A stretch of 64,000 nt of DNA from positions 3,324,321 to 3,388,320 of the forward strand of contig CM063109.1 in the NCBI GenBank assembly GCA_031841125.1. Direction: 5' to 3'. The notes beneath the pieces are model-generated. The model saw nothing but the letters and a program-made list of their open reading frames with translations, made no database searches and was not told the origin of the DNA. This DNA is from Acanthococcus lagerstroemiae. Its lineage: Eukaryota > Arthropoda > Insecta > Hemiptera > Eriococcidae. Below are positions 32,364-45,000 of this stretch, piece by piece. The position numbers and the translations under genes were made by a program. Position 1 is the stretch's first letter, and each line of letters opens with the position of its first letter.

Positions 32364-32650
32364 TATAGGTGCCGACTTATGGAAAATATTGGGGGGGGGG
32401 GCAGAATCGGTCGGAGCGCGGTTTTTTCTTTGATTATTTTATTGAGATGCGTTTGATATTTCGGTATTATCGATTTTATTCTTATTCGTTTTTTCTTTTT
32501 TTTTTCTTTTTTGTTAAATTTAAACACTGCTGATGAAATTTGTTGTACTTTTTCCATTTTTAAGTTGAAAATATTGAGGGGGCGTCGCCCCTCCAAAGTT
32601 TTTATTGAGGGGACGAAGCTCCCCCAAAAAGTGCCGAGTCGGCGCCTATG
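32364..32650. mobile_element. hAT-type MITE, poly-G rich
   Basis: Ends TATAGGTGCCGACT and (reverse) CATAGGCGCCGACTC; flanks GACGTGAG and AATGTGAG match at 6 of 8 bases. 287 bp, contains GGGGG-rich sequence near both ends and no ORF of interest. Confidence 0.6.
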
Positions 32651-33458
32651 AATGTGAGATATGACTGAAAACGCTACTCAAGAAATTTCAACTTTGTGTT
32701 CGTTATTTACTTTTCTTGCGAGCTTTTCAACAATTTTGGACTTGCCAATGAACAGATCTGTGTTACATGAAGTCGGAAAGCGATATTTTTCCATATTCAG
32801 TTTAGTATGGTCGAAACAGCATGTCACAATACAAGTAATAATGGAAAGCTTCAACAGGCGTGTGACGGCAGGCACGGTGCGGCAATATTTGCAGAGAAAA
32901 GATTGAGACGAATTTTCTGATATTCATCTACACGTTATACTACAATTCAACACTTGGTTGTTAATTTTCTAAGTCAAACAAACGAGATATCTAAATATAT
33001 TAATCAAAAATCATCGTTACAATTCGCGGATGGATCAGTTCTAGATCTCGAGAATAATATCTCTCCCTTTCTGAGCTGTCTGATTTTCCTTTCGAGGTTA
33101 ACTTCTATTCCAAGGGGGTGGTCCAGTTTATAAGTGGGAAATTGTACATTATTGGGTATTTATTTTAAGAGATGGAAAAGAGAGGATGAATTACATCTTA
33201 TAATTGGCGATTATACAATTACATGTTGTAGTAAAAGGAGTTATACGTGTGGTCTAATTCTTTTGGATTGCTCCGATCTACTGGGAAATTTCCCGGGAAT
33301 TTGCATAGTTAATCCGCTCCAGCTTTAGTGAGCGTAACAAGTTAATTTCGAACGGAACCAGCCCCGTGCCATTAGTTGCTCCAATTTCGAGAAGAACAAC
33401 GTCCGCAGCCCAGTTGATTGCTGTTTTGTTTCACATTCATTCATCGACCTCTCATAGA

Positions 33459-33721
33459 CAGAGCCGGATTTAACTTATTTACCGCCATGGGCAGTTGTTC
33501 TATCCCGCCTTTTATCTTGTGAGTTTGAAGCCATTGACCCCCTTTCCCCGGTTTGATTTGTAGTTGATTTTTTCAAAAACCTACCTACCTTTTTAAATTT
33601 TTTCGCCTTTCTCTTCATTTTCGTGCTTCCATTTCTCCCGTTTTGCCTCAAAATTTGCCATTCCCAAATTTTTGCCGCTGTGGGCGTCCGCCCACTTCGC
33701 CTATTGGTAAGTCCACCACTG
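33459..33721. mobile_element. hAT-type MITE, CAGAGCCGGATT end
   Basis: Left end CAGAGCCGGATTTAAC, right end (reverse) CAGTGGTGGACTTACC; flanks CTCATAGA and CTCGTAAA agree at 6 of 8 bases. The left end is like those of the elements at 24307 and 51228. Confidence 0.6.
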
Positions 33722-36700
33722 CTCGTAAAGAGTAAATATTTAAAATTTACCCATCGATTTGCATTTAGTATATTATACGTAGGTATGTATTCTATGTACA
33801 CTGTACACTTTCTCCGAACAGAAATTCTCGTCATCTTCAGCTGGCGTACGTTCGACAATAATGAAAACGTTCATGGGGGAATTTTTCTTCCAGCGACTGT
33901 TGTGACGAGCGTTACTTACTTCTGTATTCTACGCAGGCTCTGTTATCACGAAATTTAGTCATTCTCATTTCTTAACCTGTTAAAGTGTTCTCTCTGATAA
34001 GAACCACGTACACACCTACGCTTCAGTTTGTTACTTTCCATTTCGTCGCTCGGTCTGTATTTCGCGGCTCTTGTAACGATGAAAACACGTGTTATATTTC
34101 GAGTTCGAGGGCGCGAACGGATGCATGCGGCCGCACCGTACACGTGATCTCGGTTCTCAATTTTTTAAATCGAGGATTCCTCGTCCAAACTAATTTTCCC
34201 CTCGTTTTCAATGTGCTCCATGATCGTAATACGTACACTGTTTATAACTCGTTGACACGATTATGCATTTTTCGAGCATGGGCGGTACATTCTATCAGCA
34301 GCATAAATGAGAGGATCTTATGGTAATTTTTATTTTTCAAAAATATAAGCTCGATTTAGAATAACGGCCTCCGAGAGTGTTTTTGTATCTGGCCAAGCTT
34401 AAGACCGCATTGGAATACTGATAGTGACACAGTCCGACAATTTAACGTCTCAAATTTACGTTTATCCTTTTTCCAAACGCAACGTTCAAAATGCGATGTT
34501 GTTATCTACCTCTCTCGCACATTGGTCTGTTGATGAGAAACTCACCATGTTAATGGACAGAAGTATGGAATACAATTTAGCCCAGCAACGAATTTCCGTA
34601 CCCGAGACTGCACACAAAAAGTTATTATGTACATTATTCGGGACGCGATGATTAAAACGCAAAATGATGGCTCGATGGCAGGTCATCGATTATTCTTTTT
34701 TATTCTAATAAAACGAAAACCAGTCGAATGAAAAATTCTTTCGTAACTAGGAAATATTCTAATAACGCGATACAGTGGTTTTTGTGGGTTAGCCCTGTCA
34801 TTTTTATTTTTTCTAATCATTAATAAAATAACGGAGGGCGACAGAATTGGTGCTTTCACTTACAGAGTCAACCTTGTTTGGCTTTTCAGACTGTAATTTC
34901 CGATTTTAACGTTATTACAATTAATACACGCGCAGTTTTATTTTGAATTTTCCCAAAGTGATGCTCAAAATAATATACGGCGTATACATTTTTTATATCA
35001 TTATTATTACTATTATTATTCCAGGTTAGGGTATCTGAGATTAGACCGTGTTGACTACATGATAGGTACATGATATTAAATTCAAAAACCAGACGTAAGG
35101 GTACTTGCTCATCAAGTTACAGAGTTACTTACCTGATATTTTGACAGCTGCCACGAAGAATGCGGTACATATTAATATTCTCACAGATTATTTGATCAGA
35201 ATGAAAAGAAGAAAAATATCATTTTGCAAAAATTGGGGCTTCACCCCTCCCCCAAAAACAAAGTTTCATTTGGTGAAAAAATAGAGTGGCTAAAAAGTTT
35301 TTGCCTTTTTGACCAATAATTTCAGTTTGCTATTAGGGGTTAAATTTTGAACCAATGATACAGAATTATTCGATAATGTGACTAAATTCAAATTTTGACT
35401 TATTTAGCACCTGAAATCAGTTCGCCTTGACCCCCCCCCTCCCCGTGCAATAATGGATAGACTCAATTTTGGTCCCTGGGGCACAATATTCAAGAGAAGT
35501 TCGCTGAGAACAGAAAATCATGTAAGCCTGATTTTCCATGTATAGCTAACAACTAAATAACAATCGTACGATATAAATACATGCCTAGATAAAGTCGAAT
35601 CGTATTCACAACTGACGGATTACGATGAATCGACTGGTGTATAATAGTAACAATCTGATTCAAAAAAAATTTTACCATTTTATCTTCTCCCCTGGAATTT
35701 TTCGTCTAGGAAGGCCACAGCTTTCAAAAAAGGAGCCTTTTTTTTGTTTCACTTCATTAATTAAGATATCACTTGAGCAGTTATACTTCAATAGTAGGTT
35801 TATGTTGCGCCCACTAAGCTACGTATACCTATCTTGATACCCGCTATACAGTACACCTTAAAAATAGATACATAAAAATTAACATGATGATGAAATAACT
35901 TGACAATGTAAGTCTGAAATGGCCCTTTTCTCTATGTTTTTGTGAATAGTGAAATGACCCCAATATTTTTTGTCCTGTTGAAAAATATAGCAATTGGCAT
36001 AATGATGAACAAAAAGCAGGTTCACGACGATAGGATAAATTTCATAAAATTGAAATTCTCGATCGTTATTGGATTCTACATTGGTACTGCATACTTCAGT
36101 ATGATGAGATGTATTACCAGAATCAGGGATTAGCTCATGATGACGGGCGCGGGTTTAGAAAAAAGAAATGGGGGGGGGGTACAGTAGTGGCGGTGCGTAT
36201 TGATTAGTTCTTACTTTTATGTTGGCAGGGGTGTGGGGGCTAGGGTGTTTCCGAAAAATATTCTGTCCAATGTGGGATATGTAGTGACGATACAATTCAT
36301 AATTTTTTATTCCTTTTTTCCTATTATTGAATTTAAAAATATTCAACTAAGGGTGGTGACATGTACCCCATACCCCTTGGATCCGCCGCTACATGTTGAA
36401 CGTGCCACACGCCGCAGTCTGGAAAAAGAAATTAAATGCTTCGACGATGAACCTCGTTGACAATTGGATTTTAAGCCGAATTCTCTAAATGTGCCTGAGT
36501 TTTTGAAGAGAAGGCTGAATTTTTAGCGGAATCGAATTGAATTAGTGGAATTCATAAAATACCTACTGGCTTTTTATATTTTATCGATTTCAGAAATTTG
36601 CAGTAAGTTTGTATTCTGACTGGTCAGAAACTGACACAACGAAGGATTAGGTAACCGGAAACTGATTTACTAAATTGGCTACACTGCATGACAATGAGTA

Positions 36701-37390
36701 GGTATCAAATGAAAAAATTCGTCATCAGTTTTGTTAACTTATTCAATCCTTTATGACCATGTTCCCTGATTAGTTTGCCTAGAACATGGAGTTAAAAAAT
36801 ATAAAAAATGGTAATGTTCGCAGAAACACTACAGAGGGGGAAATCAACAATTTTTTGCAACAGCATTTAACCAACCAGTTCGAGAATCATGAAAGGTTGT
36901 ACTGAAAACCTATATTATTCAAATCAATTGTCAGCAATTTGAAGCAACGCTTGGAGCGCTGGTAGCGTTCACATGAACACAGTATTACTGATGCCACGTA
37001 AGATACTGTTACGGGCTATAGTAGGATCTGAGTAGGATACTGGGCTGTTATCAGGTTGTTATTCCACAAGAAAACATTGATATTTTCAGATTTTTGAAAA
37101 TTAGAAAATAATCGAGAATTTTATATTTGTGAAAATGCATTTTTAATATCATAAACTACAAATATAGAAGCAGGTACTTACTAAAAAAAAAAGTAGAAGT
37201 TTCAGTAAATTGAAAAATTTATGACATCTCATCTCCACGCTGTTATTACACTTCATCCTGAAATAGGTACTTTTTTATTCACCAATCGATTCGGTTTCAG
37301 GCTTTATTTTTCTACATTTGATATTCGATTGGCTTACCAGTAAATTGGTTCCGAATATTATAAAAAAACAAAAAAGCAACAAGTCTATCA
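33722..37390. other. Intergenic stretch with scattered transposon scraps
   Basis: No gene recognised. Poly-G or poly-C tracts beside CAGTAGTGGCGG (36182) and GGATCCGCCGCTAC (36371) suggest one more eroded hAT-type MITE, without a clear target duplication. A similar C-rich scrap is at 35430. Confidence 0.45.
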
Positions 37391-38226
37391 AGTTTGAACA
37401 CAATCGGTGAAGAGTAACGCGTGCCTGAAGGGATTGGCATTCTTATAGAGGAATTAACATTGATGTTTGGAATGTGAGCTTCAGTTGTGGTAGAGGTGAG
37501 CCCCTCGTATGAGCCTAATAATTATGTCCATCCTCAGGTTGATGTATTCAGAATTGTAAAATTTATTCTTAGAGTTTTTCACCCCCCCCCCTTGGGATTC
37601 CAAAAGAGGCTGATTTTTCAATTATATCGATTTTGTTTCAGTTTTCAAATTATTATTTATATGAATCTGAATAAGGTTTTTTTTGAGACGGTGAGTTCTT
37701 TTTTGGAATTTTCTTCCATACTTTGTACCCTTTGGACTCCACAGGGGGCTAATTTTCAATTATTTCAAATTTCACGTTCTGTATACGTATCCAAATAAGT
37801 GTTTTTTTGCTTGCTATTTGCTCTCTCCATTATTCTTCAGCAGGGTGTCTAACAAATTTTGGAAAGCGAAATGCAGGAGTTTTGCAGGAGATTTTGCAGG
37901 AGATTTTGCAGGAGGTTTTTCAGCAGTTCAAACAACTAGAAACCCCCCCCCCCCCAAAAAAAAAAAAAAAAATCTGTATTAAAATGGTTTCAAAATTGAA
38001 AAGGACTAAAAAAATGATACTTTTTAAATTTTGAGAATAAAATTAATGAAGTACAAATGAAAATAATTTTGCAGACTTCCTCAAAAGTTTATCGTACAAT
38101 GCTTTAAGAAAAGCGCGACATTCATCAAGAAATTTCATTTTCTTCAACGGAGAAAATTTGGATACAATTGTTTTGTCTCCAAATCCGACGTTAACCTTCT
38201 CTGGTGGTAAAAGGTTCTTTTTAGTA

Positions 38227-38975
38227 CAGTAAAAGTCGCTTATTATAATGTCTGATAGTGGCATAAGTCGCTTAATGTCATAAAAATGAGCAAGTCCCGT
38301 CCTCCCGTATACAAATACATTGTAAATCTGCCGGTTATTGGAATGGGCAAGTCGCTTATTGTAATGAAGTACGACTATAATTTTCATGAAAAAACATGAG
38401 TTACTTGGCACTTTTTCTTTCACATGTTATCATTTCTTTGCTTCTCGCTGGTCAGTCTGTGTCTTGTTACAAAACTGTGAGCAACCGTGTAACTATGTCG
38501 ACTAAATCTACAAGCAATAAATGTCGTCGTGATCTTAGTGTCGCCGAGAAAGCTGAAATTTTACGCGAATATGATGCATTGCCTAAAACAGTGACGCAGA
38601 GTGAAGCGGCCATCAAGCTCCGTATTTCACAACCCTTTTTGTCGAAGTTGCTGAAGAAACGAGATAGCATCCAGGAAGCAATTGCCAAGAATGAAAACAG
38701 CAGCCGAAAAAGAAAAAGAACAGGAAAAGATGGGGATGTCGAAGAGGCTTTGTTACAGTGGTTCAATCATGTTCGTGAAGCTGATGGGCGGGTTAATGGT
38801 CCTTTAATGCGCGAAAAAGCCGAGGAGTTAGCAAAAAAAATGGGAAAATCAGATATAAGAATTTTTGACATCATAAAATCATGTTCAGAATTTTTCCTGT
38901 CGTTTTGTGGAATACGCCGCTTTATGTCATAAAATCCTCTTTGCCCAACGTCATTATAATAAGCGACTTTTACTG
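38227..38975. mobile_element. Tigger/pogo-like element with 24-bp perfect terminal repeats and TA duplication
   Basis: The ends are perfect 24-bp inverted repeats starting CAGTAAAAGTCGCTTATTAT, flanked by TA on both sides (38225-38226, 38976-38977), as Tc1/mariner-superfamily elements insert. Variants of the end (AAGTCGCTTAATGTCAT at 38266, AAGTCGCTTATTGTAATG at 38349) recur inside as subterminal repeats. 749 bp; the DDE catalytic region is absent. Confidence 0.92.
38495..38932 (+). CDS. CENP-B/Tigger-type DNA-binding protein, 145 residues, no catalytic domain
   Basis: An intact ORF filling most of the Tigger-like element. Residues 13-60 form a psq/CENP-B N-terminal helix-turn-helix (LSVAEKAEILREYDAL, then SEAAIKLRISQPFLSKLLKK). 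Residues 88-120 begin the second CENP-B helix domain (VEEALLQWFNHVREADGRVN, then PLMREKAEELAKKMG). A basic RKRKR stretch (about 75-80) could be a nuclear signal. The protein then stops after about 20 unrelated residues near the right terminal repeat; the DDE domain was deleted. ATG at 38495 is chosen because it precedes the domain; the frame is open further upstream to 38396. It could still bind the element's ends and act as a repressor, or be an incidental relic. Confidence 0.7.
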   Translation: MSTKSTSNKCRRDLSVAEKAEILREYDALPKTVTQSEAAIKLRISQPFLSKLLKKRDSIQEAIAKNENSSRKRKRTGKDGDVEEALLQWFNHVREADGRVNGPLMREKAEELAKKMGKSDIRIFDIIKSCSEFFLSFCGIRRFMS

Positions 38976-41150
38976 TATCTTCAAAACTATATGTGATTTT
39001 GGAGAGAAATCTGGTACCGATGTTTCGAAGAACAGTTCTAAGATCTTCATAAAGAAAGGGTATCAATTGGCTCATCGCTCTGGTATTATATCAAAAAATG
39101 GTACAAGTCATCATACACTGAAGACATAAAATGTAATTTTGCTTCCAAAAACTCCTTTTTCAAAGCTTCAGTCACATAAGTGTAATTGTGTGTTTTAGGA
39201 GGTTTATTTTTGACGCCCTCAACATACTTCTTGACATGAGGTAGTATATTCAATGCTCTCTGTAATACCTTTCCATTTTCCAGCTATCGAACAGAGAAAC
39301 ATTTTAATGTAAATAACGAAGATTTGGAATAATATTTAAAATCCGCGCGTCTAGTAGGGAAGTCTTTGAAGAGGTAATACAGACTTCGTAACAACCGATG
39401 AATATTCCAGTTGCTGCTATCGTGAGCAGTTTTATACTCGTTATGGACGATATGCAAGGTACAGGTACCCAAATTCAACATTTTGTTCATACCATTCTCT
39501 TCCATGTATTTCAACAGATCTGAATGTGATAATTTCAAATTAACGTTGGGGCCATCCATCGCCACTTGCAAAACGTTAGATAAATTCAACTTCAAATCTT
39601 TTGATGCATTTGTAATTGCTTTGAACAGTCCATCAGAAGTACATCGTTCTGGGAAAATGGAAGCTAAATAACGAGTTGATACCTCCTGTTTACTAGAATC
39701 CCAATAATGTACGATCATATCCATTTGGGCGCTTTGGCAAACTTTATTGAGATAGTGTCTGCGTTTTGAACTTCGTCTAGTAAGATCTGTCTGAAGTAAG
39801 GCCCAAGACCATATGTAATACAGTAGGCAATCTTATCTTTTTTTAAACTCATTTGCTAAAAAGTGCGTCAATTTTTCCACTTACGTTAGATACAGAATTG
39901 ACATAGACGCAATATTTGCACCAGTACCAGTCAACGTATCAGCACTCCTACAAACGATACGCGTTAGGCAGCGCAACATACCTGCCACCTAGTTCAAAAA
40001 CATGTTAATGCTAGCGCTAGTAATGGCACATTGCGGATTGATCAGTTTATGCAAACAACTGGTGGCGCAAACAACCATTTTTTTCATGAGAAAAGAAAAA
40101 TTTTAATTCACTTTTTTTTCATTTCTCTGTGAAAATTGCAAGTTTGTAATACATATTTCATGGTGCAGTAAAGTACGATTTTTGCAGGAGGTTTGAGTGA
40201 AATGCAGGAGGTTTGCAGGAGATTTTGTGAAATGCAGGAGCATTTGAGCAAATGCAGGAGTTTTGCAGGAGATGCAGGAGATGCAGGAGGTGTTAGACAC
40301 CTTGTTCAGGCTCCCCAAGGGGCTGATCTTGAAACTGGAATGATTGAGGATCAGCCCCTGCGGACCATAAAGAGTACGGGTGAAAAAGAACGCCAAAAAT
40401 AAACTCAGCGACCCAAAAAACCCTTATTCAGATATAAATAATGCGGAAGTGGGAACAAAATTGAAATATGTAATTAAAAATCAGCCTCCTAAAAATCCAA
40501 AAAAAGAGGGGACAAGGGAAAAGAGCCCAGTAAAAGGACGAAAAGAATTTTAAGACTCATAAAATGGAGAGAACTGAAGGTCAAGTTCCAAGAATCAATG
40601 CAAATTCCCATAAGAATTTCAACCTTCTTCAGGCATAGGTTACCCTTTATTAATTAGTGTAATTGAACAATTTTTTCTTCCTACTGCGAGTAACTAAGGT
40701 CCACCCTAGTACCTACAAATACTAACCAACAATAAAAGTTGAAATAAGGTACCTATGTGTTGATGGGAAAACAAACATGGGGAAAAATTAAAATCCACTT
40801 TAAAGATGTTTGAAAGGAAACTAAATCTTATAAATTGATACATTTATAGTTCATGGTGAGTAAAATTGATAATGTTATGAATTTGATTTTCCTCCCTACA
40901 CCCCTTGATAAGGAATCTCTATGTACTTAATCCAAATTGCAAATTCTTATGTAAATCGAGCTCCAGTTGCCTCATTTTATTGTTAAGTATTAAGAAATTC
41001 ATTTTACATCTATCAATCACCTTGCTTGGACAGTTCAATAATTCCATGATTTGATATTCATCTCTACAAAATGAGCCTTCACGTTTCAAGCTTTCAACTT
41101 CAAATATTTGTTTTGGAATGCAGAATTTGGGATGTGTGAGAAGTAAGAAA

Positions 41151-41431
41151 CAGGGCTCAAAGAATCGTGTAAAATAAGCATTTTACATATTTGACACAAA
41201 AATGTAAAATATATGAAAAGTAAGTATGTAAAAAATGTATTATCTTACCTATTTTACTCATTAAATTTTACTGGTCAAATACGTAATATTATACAAAATT
41301 ATCTACACATTTTACGTACGAATACAAAGTACATAAAATATACGGTAAACTATGATAATTTACATATTTTTAATGTGAAAACATAACAATAATAATATGT
41401 ATTTTACACTATATTTTACAGCTGAACCCTG
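41151..41431. mobile_element. AT-rich hAT-type MITE
   Basis: Ends CAGGGCTCA and (reverse) CAGGGTTCA; flanks GTAAGAAA and GTGAGAAC agree at 6 of 8 bases. The inside is dominated by variants of TGTAAAAT and its complement ATTTTACA, giving dispersed inverted repeats. Confidence 0.65.
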
Positions 41432-41882
41432 GTGAGAACCGTTTCTTGATCCTGAATCAAACGCATTGTGTTCTCCAATAAAAATTGGACATTAAACAAA
41501 ATGCTCCCAAGGGATAAAATCTATTTTTTAAAAAGAAAACGTAACATTGAAAGCCAATAGGCGATAAGACCTGCACTAGAGAGCGTTACAAAATCAATGG
41601 CGCGGGTGAAACTGAAAAGGTGATCACAGATAATTTTAAATGGAAATACTGCTATCCTTAGGAAGGCAAAAAACGGCCCAAAATTATTCCACCCACTTGC
41701 GTTGACTGTAATTCTATTGTTTAGTAACAATTCAATAAAATGTAGGACGAGATTTTTCTTAAAATCAATTTCTAATTGATTTAAAGACTTTAAGTTTGCT
41801 GTAATCTTTTGGAATATTGTACATGATCACCTTTTCAGTACGCAGGGCTACCAACTTGGGGAATTCCAAGTATTAGTGCCTA

Positions 41883-42078
41883 TGAATAATGCCAGTTTAC
41901 AGACATAGCGTTTACTGAGAAACTTTTTTCAACGTGGATATAGCTGAATACACATTTCTGTGTCGGGGCCCAATTAAAAAAATTCTACTTTTTACGCTCT
42001 TCCCAAGGATACTAATAACTCATTTTGTAGACAAATGTCGCTTGGGAGCTTTTTATTTAACAGCGTCAATGGCCAATT
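41883..42078. mobile_element. MITE family 1, truncated copy
   Basis: Shares GCGTTTACTGAGAAAC, TACGCTCTT, ATACTAATAACTCATTTTGT and ACAAATGTCGCTTGGG with the copies at 24102 and, on the opposite strand, 50619. One end is missing. Confidence 0.7.
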
Positions 42079-45000
42079 ACACTACCCAACAGCCAAAAAA
42101 CCGCAAGAACGAGAGTAGCCGATTCTAGAAGTATTTTTCACGCTGAATTCAATGCCGCTTTTTGTTTTTCTTAATTAGCTCTCCTTTTCTCGTAAATTCA
42201 TTCTGAATTATTTCCCGTAATTTCCCTCTCGTGTTAGAAATATTAATGAATGTGGCCACACTGCATGTATCACAAAACAAACTCGCCAACACAGTGACGC
42301 GTGTGAACGTGTGTTTTGACGTTTTGATATCAAAACGATCTAACCAGTTCCAAGATTTTATCATTAACGATGAAGTAAGTGATGGAACGACAATTTTGAG
42401 GAAGGCGATCTCTTCAGTGAAAAAATAACGCCTTTTCATTCCGGTATTACAGTTTATTGTTTCTTTTACGAAATGTAAGTGAACTAGATAAATGTGTTCC
42501 GACAATAAATTTGATGAATATGAATGTGTTCAATGCCCGAATATTCACGATAATCACAACGCTCGTTGTTGAAGTGGAATAATACTTACGGAACACAAAG
42601 GAACAGAGAACAACACGGAACGGAAGTCCTCTTATTCAGTACCGTCGAAGACGAAGCTTATTGGTAATATCAGTTTAATACAACATCAGTGTCGCCACAT
42701 AAAATAGAACAATTTCTCATAATACACTATTAAATTTCCCAGCAAACGTAAAAAATGATTAGCTAACTCAGCATTTTTAATATCATATTTGAATTCAGCG
42801 TGAAAAATACATTAAGAATCATCTATTTTCCTTCATGCGGTTTCCAAAAAATCTCAGTTTGTTGTGTAGTGTTATCACTCCTTATCAATAAACAGGTAAA
42901 CATATATTTCCGTAGCGAAACCTTCTTGATCTGGCGTGTAGTGCCTTGAGTGGTGCAGTGCCCCTCCCATTTTTACCACCTTGTAGATCAGTTGCGCAAA
43001 CAGGTTATCGTTATCAATCACTTCATTACGTTTTACGTCGTGAGTTCGTCATCGGGCATGCTTCATCCTGAAGTTTACAGATGTACTGAGAATTAACAAT
43101 GCGTTTCACCACCGCAGTAAAGTTTCTGCGAATAGTTATGTGTATTATTCGCGGTTGTTGATTGTTCCAATTCAATGTTGACTTTTATCTACATAGTTAT
43201 TCAAACGAAATCGAATGCTTATATGTGTATAAAACAGTGGTAACTTACTATATGTATAACGTAGTTAAACAGTGTCCAGTGTGCATAATTCTACATCGTT
43301 GTTTGCTTGTCGCCTCCTTCTGATCTTCCAACTGACTTCAAACTGTGGAGGTATTTACTTTGTCTACATTACAGTTTTGCTATTCAATCGAGTATGAGTT
43401 TCAGGAATATTGGATTGCAATACCTAAATATCTAAGCGAATTCGGGGATTTAGAAATCGGAATGAACTGCTGCAGGATTCTAATTCTAAAATTCATGGCC
43501 GAATACATTCAGTGCGTGTGTAGAACATTGGTTTAGCTATTATATTTTATGTATTAGTAGTATGTATATATGTTGCGAGAGCGATTCTTAGCAAAATCCG
43601 TATTTGAAGCGAACATTTTATGCCAAGTTGGAATATATTGTGCAAAATAGAACTGCGTGCGTATATACGGCATGATATCGAATTGTAGTAGGTATTTTGA
43701 ATTCCATTATGAATCCCTTGGTTAGAGCAGGTTATTATGGCTGGGCAGAGTTGGGCAGTAATCGAATACAGAAAATGTAGTATGAATACAGTATTCACGT
43801 GAATTGATGATTACTCGAACATCTGTCATTTGTCATCCGCGAATATTCCAATATTCATCATTTGTGATTCATGAATATTCGAGTATTAATTTGTACCTAA
43901 TCGTCATTTGGAAGTGGACGAATACAGGGAGTAGGTAAACGAAACGCAAACAATATAAAATGTACTTACCCTAATTAACGTCATGCTAAGGGAGAGTGAC
44001 GATGGTTGGCAAAGTAATTATACCCTACGAGGGGGTGAAAGAGGAAAGATTCAAGTTTGTATTCTTTGACCTCACTTATGGGATACTTGATTTGGTGTTG
44101 AGCTTTAAGTTCATAAAGTTGGTTGGCAGTATTAGGAGCCCCTCTTGGTGTGTTCCTAACAACGCCAACTCATGTTTTTCGTTTTTTAAAGGATATTTTA
44201 GGAGTGTTTTGCAGCGTTTTTGGGGAGTAAATCAGGGACATTTAAAACAAGGGGCCAGGGAACAATTTACCACCCAATAATGACAAAATTCCAGTTTTAA
44301 TCAGAAGTTTTATAGAGAAAAATAATCTTGTACTGAGCACTCGCAGCATTTGTAGGTAACTTTCCTTCAGGAATTTCTGCTTACCACTCCATAATCGCCA
44401 CTTATTTTCTATTCTTAAACAAAAAATAGTTGGCGTTATTAGGAACAACGAGCATGTACTAATGAACTTTAATGGCATAATTTAGTTCGAAGAAATCATT
44501 ATTTTGAAAATTCTATAAGTGTAGTATGTATAGAAAAAGGGGTAACTTTACAATATACAACAGAACTTATTTGAAACTTTTTCCCCCACTAAAATTTCAC
44601 TTTACCTAACAACTTGTCAAGACTGAAACAACAAATAAAAATTTCAAATCGCTTTTTTTTTTTGGTTTTCAACGTACGAGATTTCTACAACATCGAGCCT
44701 CTCGAAATGATAACGCATTCCGCGTACCTGGATGAAGTTTCGGCCCAGTATCTACATTACTTACTGAGAAATAAGTATGTGGCGAGCTAGAAATGCGCTA
44801 AGCGCCGATTCCGGCATGGGGGCCAAAAATACACTTGATTTGCGCCAGACCTAGAAGGGCCGATTGAGTGCCCGTGTATTTTTCCTATCTAAAGGGAGCT
44901 AGCCTCAAATCGTATCAGGGCACTACATTTGGGTCAGCGTCTTTTGGCATCGAGCCTTCAAAGTTCCAGGCGGGGAAAATGCAACTGTGAAAAAATAACT

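Larger units (their letters stand above)
38043..40000 (-). pseudogene. hAT-like transposase, broken and interrupted by a Tigger-like insertion
   Basis: Minus-strand pieces: about 39725-39840 (GPYFRQILLDEVQNADTIS), 39284-39724 (LQVAMDGPNVNLKL; LGTCTLHIVHNEYKT; SLYYLFKDFPTRRADF), about 39090-39283 (LENGKVLQRALNILPHVKKY), 38976-39075 (IPFLYEDLRTVLRNI), then beyond the insertion 38043-38226 (KNLLPPEKVNVGFGDKT). This block order is that of a widespread animal hAT-like transposase family. Breaks: frame change near 39724; a TAG where the family has Trp in the R-W-L-E-N motif (about 39284); frame change near 39080; an inserted element between 38226 and 38976. The C-terminus is missing. Confidence 0.75.
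37841..40304. mobile_element. hAT-like transposon with GCAGGAG subterminal repeats
   Basis: Ends CAGGGTGTCTAACA (37841-37854) and, reversed, CAAGGTGTCTAACA (40291-40304), one mismatch in 14. Flanking TTCAG on both sides (37836-37840, 40305-40309) suggests a 5-bp target duplication. GCAGGAG occurs about four times near the left end and eight times near the right, in the same orientation. It encodes a decayed transposase on the minus strand and is split by the element 38227-38975. Confidence 0.75.
37422..40640. mobile_element. Long inverted-repeat (foldback) element split by an hAT-like transposon
   Basis: The left arm 37422-37795 and right arm about 40310-40640 are imperfect reverse complements. 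Paired landmarks: GCCTGAAG...ATTCTTAT (37422) with its mate at 40620; AGGCTGATTTTTCAATTA (37606) with its mate near 40475; CTGAATAAGG (37667) with CCTTATTCAG (40423). The centre of the foldback is where the hAT-like element sits. Similarity fades near 37390 and 40675. Confidence 0.7.

Noticed and set aside
34424..34651. Overlapping ORFs on both strands
   Set aside because: Neither shows a recognisable domain or coding bias.
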